Below the pieces are notes generated by a model that worked only from the letters and a program-made list of their open reading frames with translations, was not told the DNA's origin and made no database searches. From NCBI GenBank assembly GCA_031841125.1, contig CM063108.1:69536344-69600343 (forward strand): a stretch of 64,000 bases of DNA, read 5' to 3'. The DNA is from Acanthococcus lagerstroemiae (lineage: Eukaryota > Arthropoda > Insecta > Hemiptera > Eriococcidae). Below are positions 34,657 to 46,449 of this stretch, in pieces (the stretch's first letter is position 1; every line of letters starts with the position of its first letter). The position numbers and the translations under genes were made by a program.

Positions 34657-36272
34657 GGAATTAGTGAAATGAGATGGCCAGAAGAAAATGATTTTCGGAT
34701 GGGAGGGTATAGAATAATTCATACAACAGCGAGAAGAGAGAAAGCAGGCGTAGGTAATATTATGAATAAGACTGTAGAAAATAGAGTGCAAAGTTATATC
34801 CAACATAGTGAGAGAATATTAAAGGTGAGATTTCAGCAAAACTAGTACCTTTAATGACGGTCCAAGTTTATATGCCTACAGGAAGTTATAGTGAAGAAGT
34901 AGAAAACATTTATGAAGAAATTTATGAAGTAGTAAGCAAGGTACAAGGAAATGAAAATTTAATTATAATGGGAGATTGGAAAACCAGAGAGTAAGAAGAA
35001 GAAAACAACAAGGAATATGCGGAGAGCACGGTTCATGAAAGCGAAATGAAAAAGGGACGATGAGACTCATAAAATTTTGTGAAGGATATAAATTAGTTAT
35101 TGGAAACACTTTGTTTAAAAATAATGAGATAAAAAAGTACACTTAGAAAAGCTCAGGAGGAGAAAAAAGATATCAAATAGATTATATTATTATGATGAGA
35201 AGAAGATATAAAAATCAAATATTGGATTGTAAGACACAACCAGGAGCGGATGTAGACGAAATGTAGGTTTAAATTTAAAAAAAATTAATAAGAAGAAAGT
35301 AAAAACAAAATGGAATTTGGAGTTATTGAAAGAGGTAAATAAGACAGAAGAATATCAAAAAGAAATCATGAAAGTACTTTGTAAAAGGAAACGATGTTTA
35401 AACGGAGTAGAAAGCATTAAAAAAAGTAATAAATCTGGTAGCAAGAAGAAAATAGGTGCTCACTGTGGATGAAAAGTGAGATACTAGAGTTAATGGAAGA
35501 AGAAAGAAAGTATAAACAAGCCAGTGATAGAGAAAGTAAGGACAAATAGAAAGCTTTAAGAAATCAAATAAAGAGAGAATGTAAGAAGGTCAAAGAAAAA
35601 TGGATTAATCAGAATTGTGAGGAAACTGAAAATCAAATCAAAACAGGAAACTCTGACCAGGTACATAATAAAGTAAAAAGATAATCTGGAGTAAGAACAA
35701 AGAGAACAAATAATTTAACGGATGAAACAGGAAAATTAGACTCTGAAAAAGACAAAATGAAAAGATGCCTAAGATATGTTGAAAAACTCTATAAGAAAAT
35801 GGAACAGGTATAAGTAATTGTATGGAAAGAGAAGATGGTGATGAAGAAAGAGGGGTTCTATCAGAATTTGATAAAACTCTGAATGAAACGAATGCAGGTA
35901 AAGCAGGAGTTGATGAAATTGCTAGTGAGTTATTGAGGAATGCAGGAGAAGTAGTTTTAAAAAATTTATACGAATTAATTTGCAGAATGTATGAAGAAGG
36001 AGATTTGCCAATAGATTTCCAGAATATCAGTTTGATTATGAGGAGCAAGCAAATGTGAAGATTATCGTATTTGTACAACAGGCTTACGATCGCATGCATC
36101 AAAGATTCTAGCTAAGATAATTAAATAAGAGAATACAAAATAAAATGTAAGAAAGAGTGGAAGAAGATCAGTTTAGATCAAAAAAGGTAGAGGAACTAGG
36201 AAAGCAATTTTATAATTGAGGCTTTCATTAAGAAGAAAAAAAAAAAAGACTTCAAAAGGTTTGGATACATAT

Positions 36273-36528
36273 TGACGCTGGCGTGAACAAACCTTGTAAG
36301 GGCAAAATAATTTTTCGCAGAATAATCAAACAAAAAAGTGTTCCAAAAATTCATTTTATTAGCTATTGTTGTAAACTGCCGTCGCAGAACACATTATATG
36401 GTACTAATAAATCATGTAAATCATTCGGCATGTAAAAAAAAAACTTTCTACCCCACTTTTTGAATAAAACAACTAAATGTGGCCGAAAGCCGAAATTGTA
36501 CTTACAAGGTTTGTTCTCCTCACCGTCG
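36273..36528. mobile_element. MITE (256 bp) inside LINE copy 2
   Basis: Inverted ends share GAACAAACCTTGTAAG plus an outer GACG(C/G)TG; total arm ~28 bp with a few mismatches. ATAT lies on both sides (36269-36272, 36529-36532). LINE copy 1 has the uninterrupted GGATACATATGTAGCATTTA at 13493-13512, so the insertion boundary is well supported. Confidence 0.85.
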
Positions 36529-36599
36529 ATATGTGCATTTGTAGATTCAGATTAAAGCTTTGATAATGTTGAATGGTCAAAAATGTTCAAAATATTGAC

Positions 36600-36790
36600 A
36601 ATGGCAGATTTACTATTGTGCTAAAGTGGGCTTCGGTACAAAGCAGAAAAATTCAGAGGAAACATGGAAAACGAATAAGATGAGGATAAAATTTGTTTCA
36701 CGTATATTTTTATTGTTGGGGGTGGGGGTGGGGGCGAGAAAAAATTAGCGCATAGCGGCCAATCAGGCAAATCCAGACTTGAATTTAGAG
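36600..36790. mobile_element. Third insertion in LINE copy 2 (~190 bp)
   Basis: Sequence absent from LINE copy 1 (junction near 13570). The left part GGCAGATTTACTATTG and right part CCAATCAGGCAAATCC form a loose inverted pair. A (GGGGGT)n tract lies inside. Boundaries are approximate. Confidence 0.45.
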
Positions 36791-38212
36791 GGAGAGATAG
36801 GAGTTAAGTATGAAGAAAAAAAGAGTAATGTGGAACTTATAAAATGATAAAGGGTTCAAATAGAAATAGAGGATGAAGTGGGAGAATCAAAGTCCAAAAA
36901 AGGAGTCAGATAAGGCTGCTGCTTGTTTAACCTATTTACAGAAAAAGTAATTGAAGAGATGAATGAAAGGAAATCAGGTATGGTAATATAACGGGAGATG
37001 ATTAGAATGATAAGCTTTGCAGATGGCATTGCAATCGTGGAAAGAAGTAAAGAAAATATTTAAAAAGTTGGATGAACAATTGAAAATAAAATTAATGAAA
37101 ATTAATAAATAACAAAAGCTGGAAGAAGTAAAACAGAAATAAAGAGCAGAATGGAACAAGTTAAGAGAGTTTTTTTCCCCCAAAAAGGAGGTATTCAGGG
37201 TAAATATAGATTTAAAAGTAAGACTGGGATTTTTTCAAACGTGTATTTGGAGTAGAGCATTGTATGGATGCGAGACTATGGATCTGAGACCTGCACAATA
37301 GGAACATAAGAAAGAAAAAGCATAGAAGTTTTGAAATGTGGTGCTATCGGAGAATGTTGAAAATCAAATGGATAAAAAAGATGGAATAAGGAAGTATTGG
37401 GATGTGGAACGGAATGTAGGAGCGCTAATGTGGACTTCCTAATGAAAGGTTGAGTGATCACAGACGGAAATAACATTGCCGTAAATGGGAAATACGGGTT
37501 TTTCAAAAAATCATTATAAAATTAAGAAATGTCGGACATGCTTTGAATTTGAACTGTACGGAGCTACATATTCGAACTTGCGATAAAAAATTTAATAAGT
37601 CAGGTAGCGAAATTAATAGAAGTGCGGTGAAGTAAAAAATGAGAGGTACGTTATCAGTTGCCTGTCCGACCTGGCCCGACCCGCGCGTAACCCGCGGGAC
37701 CTATTTATTTTTTCTCCATTGCACTCCACGAGGGTTCACAAAACATCCGCTAGACGTCAGCCACTTTGATTCCGAGTCTCAGTTGAGGTGAATAGGAAGG
37801 AAACGAGAAATTTGGAATATAATTCTTGGAGAATAGAGTTAAAATGATAGGTCATAATATGAGACATCCAGGGATATTGTTATTATTTCTAGGAGAGAAT
37901 GGTTGAGGGGAAAAACTCGAAAGAAAGGCAAAGAATGAGATATGAAAATGAAGAGCAGATAATGAAGGATACAACGTGTACATCTTCCCAAAAATGAAAA
38001 GATTAGCGCAAGAGGGAGAAAAGTGGAGAGACGCAACCTACTAGTTGAGAGACTAAGGAGTGTAACAACAACCGATAAGTACATCGTACAGAATTTTTCT
38101 TTGTTAGACCCGAGCCCGCTAGAGATAACAAAGCACGGATAGAATCTGACAAGACATTAATTTGTAAGTTCAACACAGCTGCGTAAGTTCCCATGCCGAA
38201 TATACATACATA

Positions 38213-39054
38213 GGTTGTCAAAAAAGTACTCAGAGTATAATTCCTACGGCGTAGTTATGCAACCAGTCGAGTAGGTAAGTATCGGAGATGGTAGAGCAAA
38301 GTCATTTTAAGTAGTATACGAAGTTTCAACTCGGCGCTAACTGTCTTCGTTACCCATCTGCAGAAATTCAATGCTAACATGTTAGATGTACCCCTGTCAC
38401 TTTTTTTGAATAATACGAAAAATTCGAAGCAATGTTTATTGAAACAATTTCTTTTGTCAGTTTACACTTGTTGGTCTTTTTCAAAACTCTGTCTCTTCGA
38501 ATCACTGACCGCACAAGTTTGCTTTCGGACCAGGGAACATCTAATAGTCGCAGGGCGCTAGATCAGGGCTATCGAGTGGATGCGGCATGATCTGGACACC
38601 CTGCTACTTCTGGCTGTTCCCTGGTCTGAAACCAAACTTGCGCGGTCAGTGTTCCGAAACCAACGACGAAGTCCTGCTTAACGTCGACAACATTTTCAGA
38701 TAACTCCCACCCGTTGAATTTGAGAAAACATGTTTCAAAAATGGCGTTCCCGATGGCAGATGTTTATTGATTCGAAGGAACAATTTTTGAAAAAGACCAA
38801 CAGGTGTAACTGACAAAAGAAAGTTTGTAAACGTTTTCCCGAATTATTCGTATTCTTCAAAAAAAGTGACAGGGGTGCACCTAACATGTTTCCATTATAT
38901 TGCTGTAGATTGGTAACCAAAAAGCAGCTATAGCGAGTTGAAACTTTGTATACCACCTTAAAATGAGTTGCTCTACCACCTCTGTTACATACCTGCTTGA
39001 CTGATTGCATAACCACGCCATACAAATTTTAGTCCGAGCACTTTATTAACAACC
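38213..39054. mobile_element. Long foldback element (842 bp), TA-flanked, mariner/Tc1-like
   Basis: 38213-38540 is inverted relative to 38617-39054. The outer ends are GGTTGTCAAAAAAGTACTC and (reverse complement of the right end) GGTTGTTAATAAAGTGCTC, with TA on both sides (38211-38212, 39055-39056). The arms stay similar for ~300 bp (GGTAGAGCAA, CCCCTGTCACTTTTTTTGAA, TTGGTCTTTTTCAAAA), and the innermost part GACCGC(A/G)CAAGTTTG to GACCAGGGAAC forms a hairpin near 38505-38652. The right arm has ~90 bp of extra sequence. No transposase is recognisable. Confidence 0.75.
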
Positions 39055-39056
39055 TA

Positions 39057-41030
39057 TTTAACAGGTGCGCTTCAACATTTTAGCATACATCCGCGTATGA
39101 ATGGTTGTATAACTCAAGATAAGCAGGCGCAAGCTATTAGGATTGTACATAGAATGCTAATACATGAACTCATCTTTCCAAGGCTACATTTCAGCCCGGA
39201 TATAGCGACCCTCAGCGGGTGGGGATGGATACCAGCTAGGTCAGTAACAACTACCTTGCTGAAGGAGGGGTAAGTACCACTTCTCGAAACAGTGGTGGCA
39301 CAAAACGAGATAGAATGAGAATCTAGGTAAACGAACGTATCTTTTTAATTAATCCAATCCTTACTTCTAATTACATTGAAAATATTAAATTTTTTTCAGT
39401 TGATTATTCTCCGAGGCTAGCATGGAGGCTGTCTGTAGATACACACGTTTTATATGTTAGTTCTTGGCTAATTTGGGTCACCGACTTATTCTAGCGAATT
39501 TTCCAATGTAAGATATCCTACAGGTCTTGGTTTGAGGGTCATATTTACATTAGCTATGGTACAAGCGTTGGGGTTTAGGTAGAATGGACGGTTGCGAAGA
39601 AAATTTATTTAGGGGATGTGAATAAAAAAATTTACAACTGTTGAAGCGTGAAAGTCTACAATAGGATCACTTCAAGGAAAAGTTGAATAATTTTTCAGAA
39701 GATGAAGTCTAATGTATTTACTAAGGAGGTATTAAGGCAATGATACCAAAACTTTTGACTTTTATACCGGGCATTCCCTGAAATTGGTTCATATTAAGAA
39801 CCAGGAAAATGCGAAATATTTGTTATCATCATTTTCTTTCTCATAGAGGGAAGAGGGTGTAGCACCATATTCCGAGAATACGCAGGCCCACTGTTCTCTG
39901 TAATGATGCTTAAATGCCTCTACTGACAAGAAACAAGTCTGCTAAGAAGTCATTACTAGTTAAAACTTCCCTGTATAGCTTTGCACGCAGACTCTATTCA
40001 TCTTTTCATAATACTGATTCGTCATATACAATTTAGCAACTAAAATTAACTATGCTGCAACTAGCTTGCCCTATGAAAAATTTCGAATAAGTACACATTA
40101 CACTGAATTAATGAATCAATATTTTAAGAAAGTTTCTAATTCACATCATAAAATTCCTAACGAACCAACATGAAATCTCATTTTTAACAGATAATTTTCA
40201 CTCCAAACCTGCTCAGAGTAAGTATATATAGGATTTACTTTTGAAAGTGAATTTTCGAGAGATGCCCACTTGCATTCTCCTTACCTGACGCGTTTTCACT
40301 CAACTATAAATTCTAAGACTATAAAAGCTCCGCTGAGAAAAATTAAAAAATTCGTTAAGATTTTATTATAGGACTTGTTAAGACCTTGGAAATATTTCAC
40401 AAGACTCTTGAGATTCTGTTGATCTTTTTCAGGTCATCAAAACACATTGAAACCATGTTCAGACTTATTGCATGCATGCATGCATAAATACATACATATA
40501 CCTACACTCATATAAACAAAAACCAACAGACATGCTTGTATATTTAGATTTTACAGTAAGTTTCTAGTTATCTCAGCTATATAGCTGCCCTCGTCCTCGT
40601 GAAAAGTTACCGAGTAAACGGCACTTACGGAGCTAAGTTTTTCAAAACTGTTTTTCTTTTGACTATGAACTTTCAATCCCTACCAGAACTATATTATACT
40701 GGATCAAATAAACAGACTCCCGACATAATTTCGTGATTCAACGTTTACAAGACTTCATAAATTATTCCGAAATATGGTCATGAACAGGAATTCGATAATC
40801 CAGCTAACATTCTCGCAATGTCTCGACGTTCAACGTCATTTCTAAAGCCTAATACCATATATGAGTGACTTTTTTTAGTCGTGGACTAGCTTACGCACAG
40901 TGAACTGTCATACAGAAATTCTAAAGAAAGTCGAGGGGATAGCGGCATCCCATTTTCGAAATACTGGAATCGAGAAGGATTAAACGAGTTTGTCATTTCA
41001 GTTGACAGTACCCTACTCGGATCCATTTAT
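39057..41030. other. Intergenic, nothing recognised
   Basis: AT-rich. At 40330-40450 a short quasi-periodic stretch (AAGACTCTTGAGATTC-type words) recalls the tracts in SMG6 introns. A TGCATGCATGCATGCATAAA run lies at 40470-40487. Confidence 0.35.
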
Positions 41031-41759
41031 TCTTTTTTGATCACTACAACATCTCACTCTGACGTCGAAAGGTCGTACCGTAGTCGTACCAGACACATGC
41101 AACAAAGTCACTATTGCGTTAAACCACACGTAGACGTTCCAGAACATAATGATGAAAGAAAAATGGATTTGGTTAAGTACTTGATGAATCCAGGAAGTGG
41201 GACTAGATGTAAACGAGAGGTTAAAACCTAACCACAGAATCAGTCTCCAAAAAAAAACAGTGACAAGAACTGTTATGTTTTCTGCTGTAAATCAAGATGA
41301 AAAACATTCACAGGACACCGGTTTCATTTCCTCCTTCGCATACACTATCGATCATAAGGTCGTCGACTTTGAACAATATAGGTTCGTTTAATTTCCTTAC
41401 TCAAACGCTTATTCGATCGAAAAATAAATAGAGTTTTCATTATTACCACTTTATCGCTTTTTAATCGCGCGGTTCGTACATTTTGAATATCAACTTCCGC
41501 CTTCCCCAAATTGCTACCCAGAAACTTTCAGAAGACCTTTCTCGAATGCGAGAAAACAAGATAATGTACATCCACGAAGGTCACCACAGACTATAGCATA
41601 ATATGAGCAAACGTCTTCTCCCTGAAGTGGATTTCAATACCTGGTCAGGGTTCGTGAAATGACTGCTCGTTCACACAGATAATTACAGAGTCTATCAATG
41701 AACGTGTCACGAATCTCGCATCATCTCGTACGAAAGGAGAAAAAAAGCTAGCGGGACCG

Positions 41760-42116
41760 ATGTCCTTGATGATGAACGTTAAGGTTACAAATGGTCAATC
41801 TGTCGGTCTTCCTCTCGTTGCTGATTTTACTAAACAAGCAATTATCCCCGCGAAATACAGAAACAAATTTTATCGCATTTTAATCGCCAGATGGGATACG
41901 CAAGTAGCCTCTCTGATCGGATTCATCAAATGTTTCCTCGTGGGATGTGACGATAAAACGACAAACCTAGTTTTAATTGCGCATCCGAAATCATATAAAC
42001 TATTCGGCGGGTGTGTACGGATCTCTAGGCAGGGTAATCATAAACGTCTGGAACTCGAGATTGCGGGTTCTCAATGTTTCTGTCTCGACAGGCTTCCCTC
42101 TATCATCGGGAAATAA
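41760..42116 (+). other. Uncharacterised 118-codon ORF (weak candidate)
   Basis: An ATG-started ORF of 118 codons with hydrophobic and basic segments (SLIGFIKCFLVGC; AKYRNKFYRILIARW). No family is recognised. It overlaps a 72-codon ORF in another + frame and a long open stretch on the minus strand that lacks an ATG. ORFs of this length also occur by chance elsewhere in the window (16438-16782), so it is weakly supported. It lies 1.6 kb upstream of RPA2. Confidence 0.15.
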
Positions 42117-42469
42117 GAAAACTGAAAATAATTTAGAAAACAAAACGCAAGATACGTACATGTTTCGAGATTCAACAGAACAGCATCTGCAGTAGTTCAT
42201 GATGAATGATGATGTTGACGTTTCGCGAATAACCTTTTCGAACTGTTTTGAATACCAGATGCTAGGTCGTTCGCCAGAGAATAGTCTCCTGGAAAAGTTG
42301 GAATTAAATATTAGATTTACATGAAAGAGGTTTAGCCTTCTCTCTCTAGCAGTTTTCCGGTCCAACCCCCAGGCTAAAAATCGCTTGACTTGCACTGGTT
42401 TATCAGCCCCTGCTCGGCCTGTTTGACCAGCTGCCAGCCTTTCTTCCAATCTGCAGTGGGTTGTGTATG

Positions 42470-43690
42470 ATTAATGGAGATTCAAAAATAATTGTAGTTG
42501 ACTATTGTATGAGTAAGGGCTATATAATAGCACATCATTCACGTTATTGAATAGGGTAAAAAGGACATGGGGGGTTTAAAATTCACAAATATAAGTCACA
42601 CAGAACATGGCACAAACCCAAACACCATTTTTTTTAGCACCGCATATGACGATTAACGTGAACTAAATATATTCGTTGAAAGATTTCGAATGAAAACAGT
42701 AGGTGCTCGAGGGTCTACACTGTTCAGCAGTTTATAATACATACCTATAGCAGAAGACTCAAGTTTATTTCTGCTGGTACAAATGAAAACTGTTTTCCAG
42801 AATCTACATTCGGAAAGTCAGCTTTTCTCAAGTTGAACTTCGTCACTTGAACTCAACTTGTACGGCACTGAACAATGATGCAAAAATTTCAGAATAACGC
42901 CGCTGTAGGTACATGTCAGTGAAATTCAGTAAGAACCTGTAACAGGCACCAGAGGATAAGAAATAGATGATATTTTAATTTTTTAATTATCATTCTAGCT
43001 AATATTATTCTCAGATTCTTACCAACATCGCATTCCCCTGTCATTATTCAGAATTCACCACCATTCCATTATTGAATATGATTATGAACCACCATTTTGT
43101 AAGGACCTGAGAAGCAAGGACTACCCGCATCAGGTACTTGTAAATTAATATGGAAACATTCAATGGAAACCTGGATACACTTTGCATGTTGATCGTTCTT
43201 CTTCAATCAGCTAATTAATTTTATAATTTATTAGTTCATTGAGTACGGTATTGATTTTAAAAATCATTTTAAGGACGGTGAACGTGAAGAGGTGAAATCG
43301 AGTATCCTCGAATTGTCGAATATCTACGGGATTCAACAGAACTGGGTAAAAATAAAAAGTCTTTCAGAAAGGATATAAAAATTGAGAACTTAAGAGCCTT
43401 TTTTCTCAAACGATCAAGCTTTTTAGTATCACAAGAGGCTGCCTGCGTGCCTGCTTCGTTCTACGTATCCGCATTACTTACGACAATGCCAATAAAGTTT
43501 TAATGTAAACATTATGTTGATAAAAGGTTGATAACAAAAAACATTTTGAGCGCGGAACGCGGCATCACTAGAACAGTGAAAAACGAATAACGAAGCCCAT
43601 TTCCGTTTCACGGTTTCCTCATTCGCAAGGTAAGCTAAGAGTAGTTCGTCGGAGAAGTGCGGAAGTTTAAAATCAGATTTAACGAGAATT
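42470..43690. other. Upstream region of RPA2, no gene recognised
   Basis: Intergenic sequence leading into RPA2. The last ~150 bp (43545-43690) have a higher GC content and CG words (GCGCGGAACGCGGC, TTCGTCGGAGAAGTGCGG) and presumably hold the promoter and 5' UTR. No TATA box at a definite position was identified. Confidence 0.4.
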
Positions 43691-43693
43691 AAA

Positions 43694-44482
43694 ATGTGGA
43701 CCGATGATAATGATTACACTACCAGCGGAGGAGGATTTGATCTCAACGCCTCCCAGTACGATAGTCCGTCAGCTGCTGCGGGTTCCGACGCTAAACAATC
43801 GAGGAAACCAAATTCTTTATTTCCGGTTGCTATAAAACAAATAACGGATAACACCGAGGATTCAATGACCATTAGCGGATATCCAGTCTCAATGATGACA
43901 GTGGTTGGTATCGTTCGAAGCGTGGAATTGACCTCCACGAAAATTGTCTATACGGTGCAAGATTGGTCTGGCACTATCACAGGTATGCTCTGGTTAGAAG
44001 GAGAAAGTGGTGATGATCAAAAAGCGACCAGTGTTATTGAGAATACGTACTGCCGAATGACTGGTACTAAGAGAATGCAAGACAGTAAACCGTGTTTATT
44101 CATTTATAGCATAGTTCCTATAGAAAATATGAATGAGCTCACTTACCACTTTCTGCAAGTTATTCATATACCACTCAAAGCGGCTGAAATGGCAGACGAA
44201 AGCTTAAATCAATCAGCAATTCCTACTTCCAATCCAGATGGCCCACTATCGAATTTCACCATGTCCACGGATGGGTTGAGCTTGACTCCACATCAGAGGC
44301 AAGTGTATGGTGTTTTACAAACTTGTCGAAACGATACTGGTATGAACAAGAAAGATATCCTTGAAGGGTTACAGAGACGTATGTCGATTGTGGAAATTGA
44401 AAAAGCTCTCGAATTCTTGACATCTGAAGGCCACGTATATTGTACTATAGATGATGATCATTTCAAAATAACCGATGCGTAA
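43694..44482 (+). CDS. RPA2: Replication protein A 32 kDa subunit (RPA2/RPA32)
   Basis: Single-exon 262-codon ORF with an ATG in an A-rich context and a TAA stop, close to the usual ~270 residues of RPA32. It is the middle subunit of the RPA heterotrimer, which coats single-stranded DNA in the nucleus during replication, repair and checkpoint signalling. Residues ~1-35 are Ser/Gly/Asp-rich and disordered, like the family's phosphorylated N-terminus. Residues ~43-170 form the OB fold (DBD-D), starting near FPVAIKQI and including VGIVRSVELTSTKIVYTVQD and a Gly-Met-Leu-Trp strand. Residues ~195-262 form the C-terminal winged helix (TPHQRQVYGVL, then MNKKDILEGL and the closing DDDHFKITDA), which binds repair partners. 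No intron is seen. A polyadenylation signal lies 138 bp after the stop. Identity is very secure; whether an untranslated 5' exon exists is unknown. Confidence 0.97.
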   Translation: MWTDDNDYTTSGGGFDLNASQYDSPSAAAGSDAKQSRKPNSLFPVAIKQITDNTEDSMTISGYPVSMMTVVGIVRSVELTSTKIVYTVQDWSGTITGMLWLEGESGDDQKATSVIENTYCRMTGTKRMQDSKPCLFIYSIVPIENMNELTYHFLQVIHIPLKAAEMADESLNQSAIPTSNPDGPLSNFTMSTDGLSLTPHQRQVYGVLQTCRNDTGMNKKDILEGLQRRMSIVEIEKALEFLTSEGHVYCTIDDDHFKITDA

Positions 44483-44619
44483 TTCGACGAAATTATGTAA
44501 TATTGGGTTAAATTCCGCTGTTTGAGTTATTATTTATTTATATTAAAGAAAAATTGAAAACAAATTGTAAAATCAGTTTTATAGTACTTGTGCTTTGTAA
44601 TTCATTAATTCTCTGTAGA

Positions 44620-44625
44620 AATAAA
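44620..44625 (+). promoter_or_regulatory. Polyadenylation signal AATAAA of RPA2
   Basis: A canonical AATAAA lies about 138 bp downstream of the RPA2 stop codon, in an AT-rich 3' UTR. It is the best candidate for the 3' end of the transcript. Confidence 0.65.
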
Positions 44626-44639
44626 ACTTGATGTTTGAA

Positions 44640-45960
44640 GATTAATGCCCACAATAAGTCTATACCGGCTACCCCAATTCTTCTAAATACAGTCAGTTTG
44701 ACTATTCAAGTTTTTACTACTCTTCTCAAAGAATCTGTTTGAAGGTAGAGGGTTTGTTGCTGTTTATAACTAAGAAAACCCTGATGTTTGGTGGCCAATT
44801 TGTAATGTTTTTTCATGGACTACCTCGTACCTCATGACGTTTCACTATGGTAGTAGTCTGGTTTCTGGCAGATCGAATCTTTGGCGAACATTGCGAGGTT
44901 GTTCATATACTGAGAACCCCCAGAAAGTTAATAGGTCAACTTATCCTCCCTTCCTTAGAAAATGTTAAACATACAGTAAAAATCTAAACGGGAACGGGCC
45001 TGCCAAAATCGCCTTTTTGGACAAGATAGCCCTCTCGACCCCTACAGACCCTACAACTAGTGACAGGTTGTCACTTATCAATGCCAAGATGACAACTGAA
45101 GTTCACTGTTCACTTAACATACTGGATTCTTGGTCAGGGTTGATGATTGGAATGAACGCCGTTCATTTTGGTGAGAGGACGAAGTGGTAAGGATACCCCC
45201 ACAACTGCCGATTTGTCTCATAATCACCTTCCTTTGCCACTTCAGCCTGTTGCCAAAATGGAGTGTGTTCAGTCCATTTCTCCGTTCTTCAGTTGCATTG
45301 CTGGTAATAAACAAGAGCGAGAGTCACCGAATATGTCAGAAGCCTGAGAGCCTGACGGACACTGTCAAGTTGAAAACTTGGAAAGATTATGAACCTTCTC
45401 TTCAAAGACGATGACGAATGTCTGTTGTCTACGTCTCAACGTCTGTCTACTTTATCCACTGAATGTAATCGAAGAATAAAGGTCCACCATCAGAGGTACT
45501 TAAGATACCTTTTCATATTCCAAAGAAGAGGCCATATGTTCTCCATTTTGGGTACCCATACATTATTCGACTAACGAATAATAAATAATAATAACCATAA
45601 ATGGACAATGGAAAGTCATTTACTCATTTTTTTTCTTGATCGTAAAATCTGACCGAATTTTGATTCTGATAACGGGAACACCCGAACATCTCTGTCTCTA
45701 TTTCACAATTTGAATAGAACCGAAGGTACGTTGTTCCAAATTCGAAACAAAAATTAATTTATTCAGATATTCAACTACGTATCATTATATTTGGTGATTT
45801 ATGTCCGGCGTTTTTAAATTTCTGTGACCAAGAGAACTCAGGAGGTACCAGTTCTATTACAACGTGAAATTGATCAGCCTGCCGACTTTCGGCAAATGAT
45901 TGTAACTGCGGCTGTATCCCTCTAATGTGAGTAGCTCGATTTGTATCATCTTTACACTTA
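44640..45960. other. Spacer between RPA2 and PFDN1
   Basis: No gene recognised. Short ORFs at 45114-45574 on both strands show no family features. The PFDN1 promoter should be in the right-hand part. Confidence 0.4.
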
Positions 45961-45976
45961 GGTATTCTATTCTGCA

Positions 45977-46348
45977 ATGACAATGGATTTAGAACTGAAG
46001 AGAGCGTTTGAGGAATTGCAACGCAAAATGGTGAGTACTGGGCAGAAATTACAGCTCAAGGATATGCAAATCAGTCAGATGAAGCGACAGAAACAAGAAA
46101 ATGAAAATACGGTTAAAGAATTCACGAAAATGTCCGATGACACTGTTGTGTACGAATCAGTTGGTAGATCGTTTATTCTAACCGATATCAGTCGTATGAA
46201 AGAGAATATCACCAGTGAAAATAAGATGTTGGATGAGAAAATAACTACCTTCCAGAACGACAAAGTATTTCTTACTCGTAGTCTCGCTCAGAGTGAGGAA
46301 AACTTACGGGAACTCGTGCAGCAGAAGAAGAAGCAGTCTGACAGATAG
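45977..46348 (+). CDS. PFDN1: Prefoldin subunit 1 (beta-type)
   Basis: Single-exon 123-codon ORF; human PFDN1 is 122 residues. Prefoldin is a cytosolic hexamer of two alpha-type and four beta-type subunits that captures unfolded actin and tubulin and passes them to the CCT chaperonin. The start MTMDLELKRAFEELQ matches the family's opening DLELKKAF helix. Residues ~5-50 form the first coiled coil, residues ~55-70 (VVYESVGRSFIL) the central beta-hairpin typical of beta-type subunits, and residues ~75-115 the second coiled coil, ending in a Lys/Gln-rich tail. A second ATG two codons downstream is possible. It lies 1.5 kb after RPA2 on the same strand, far enough for its own promoter. ACTTAG at 45956-45961 could be the splice acceptor of a non-coding first exon. 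Confidence 0.95.
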   Translation: MTMDLELKRAFEELQRKMVSTGQKLQLKDMQISQMKRQKQENENTVKEFTKMSDDTVVYESVGRSFILTDISRMKENITSENKMLDEKITTFQNDKVFLTRSLAQSEENLRELVQQKKKQSDR

Positions 46349-46441
46349 AAAATGAAGGAATTATGCTGTTTTTTTCATGTCGAAAATGTATTTGTAACTT
46401 GTAATATTCGAGAATGGCGTTCACTACATTGATTCTGTATA

Positions 46442-46447
46442 ATTAAA
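46442..46447 (+). promoter_or_regulatory. Possible polyadenylation signal ATTAAA of PFDN1
   Basis: The common variant signal ATTAAA lies about 94 bp after the PFDN1 stop. No canonical AATAAA was noticed nearer the stop. Confidence 0.4.
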
Positions 46448-46449
46448 TT

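Larger units (their letters stand above)
33961..38045 (+). mobile_element. RTE-like LINE, copy 2 (degenerate)
   Basis: Homologous to copy 1 from the 5' leader (GGGGCTTATAGAAAAACTAA) to the 3' end (AAAATGAAAAGATTAGCGCA). Recognisable pieces: endonuclease SEMRWPEENDFRMGGYRIIH (~34664-34723), VQVYMPTGSYSEE, LIIMGDWKTRE (canonical GDxNA), RT start ELLRNAGEVVLKNLYELICR (~35926-35985) with GDLPIDFQNISLI, a FADGIAIVE active-site relic (37016-37042), and a C-terminal MIGHNMRHPGILLLFLGENG-like end (~37840-37900). Stops and frameshifts abound. A SINE-like element, a MITE and a third insertion lie inside. Confidence 0.85.

Noticed and set aside
35638..36102. 154-codon minus-strand ORF
   Set aside because: It is antisense to the reverse transcriptase of LINE copy 2, whose + strand frame has the real motifs.
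42000..42449. 149-codon minus-strand open frame
   Set aside because: It has no ATG at its start (TTG), no recognised motif, and overlaps other equally plausible frames.
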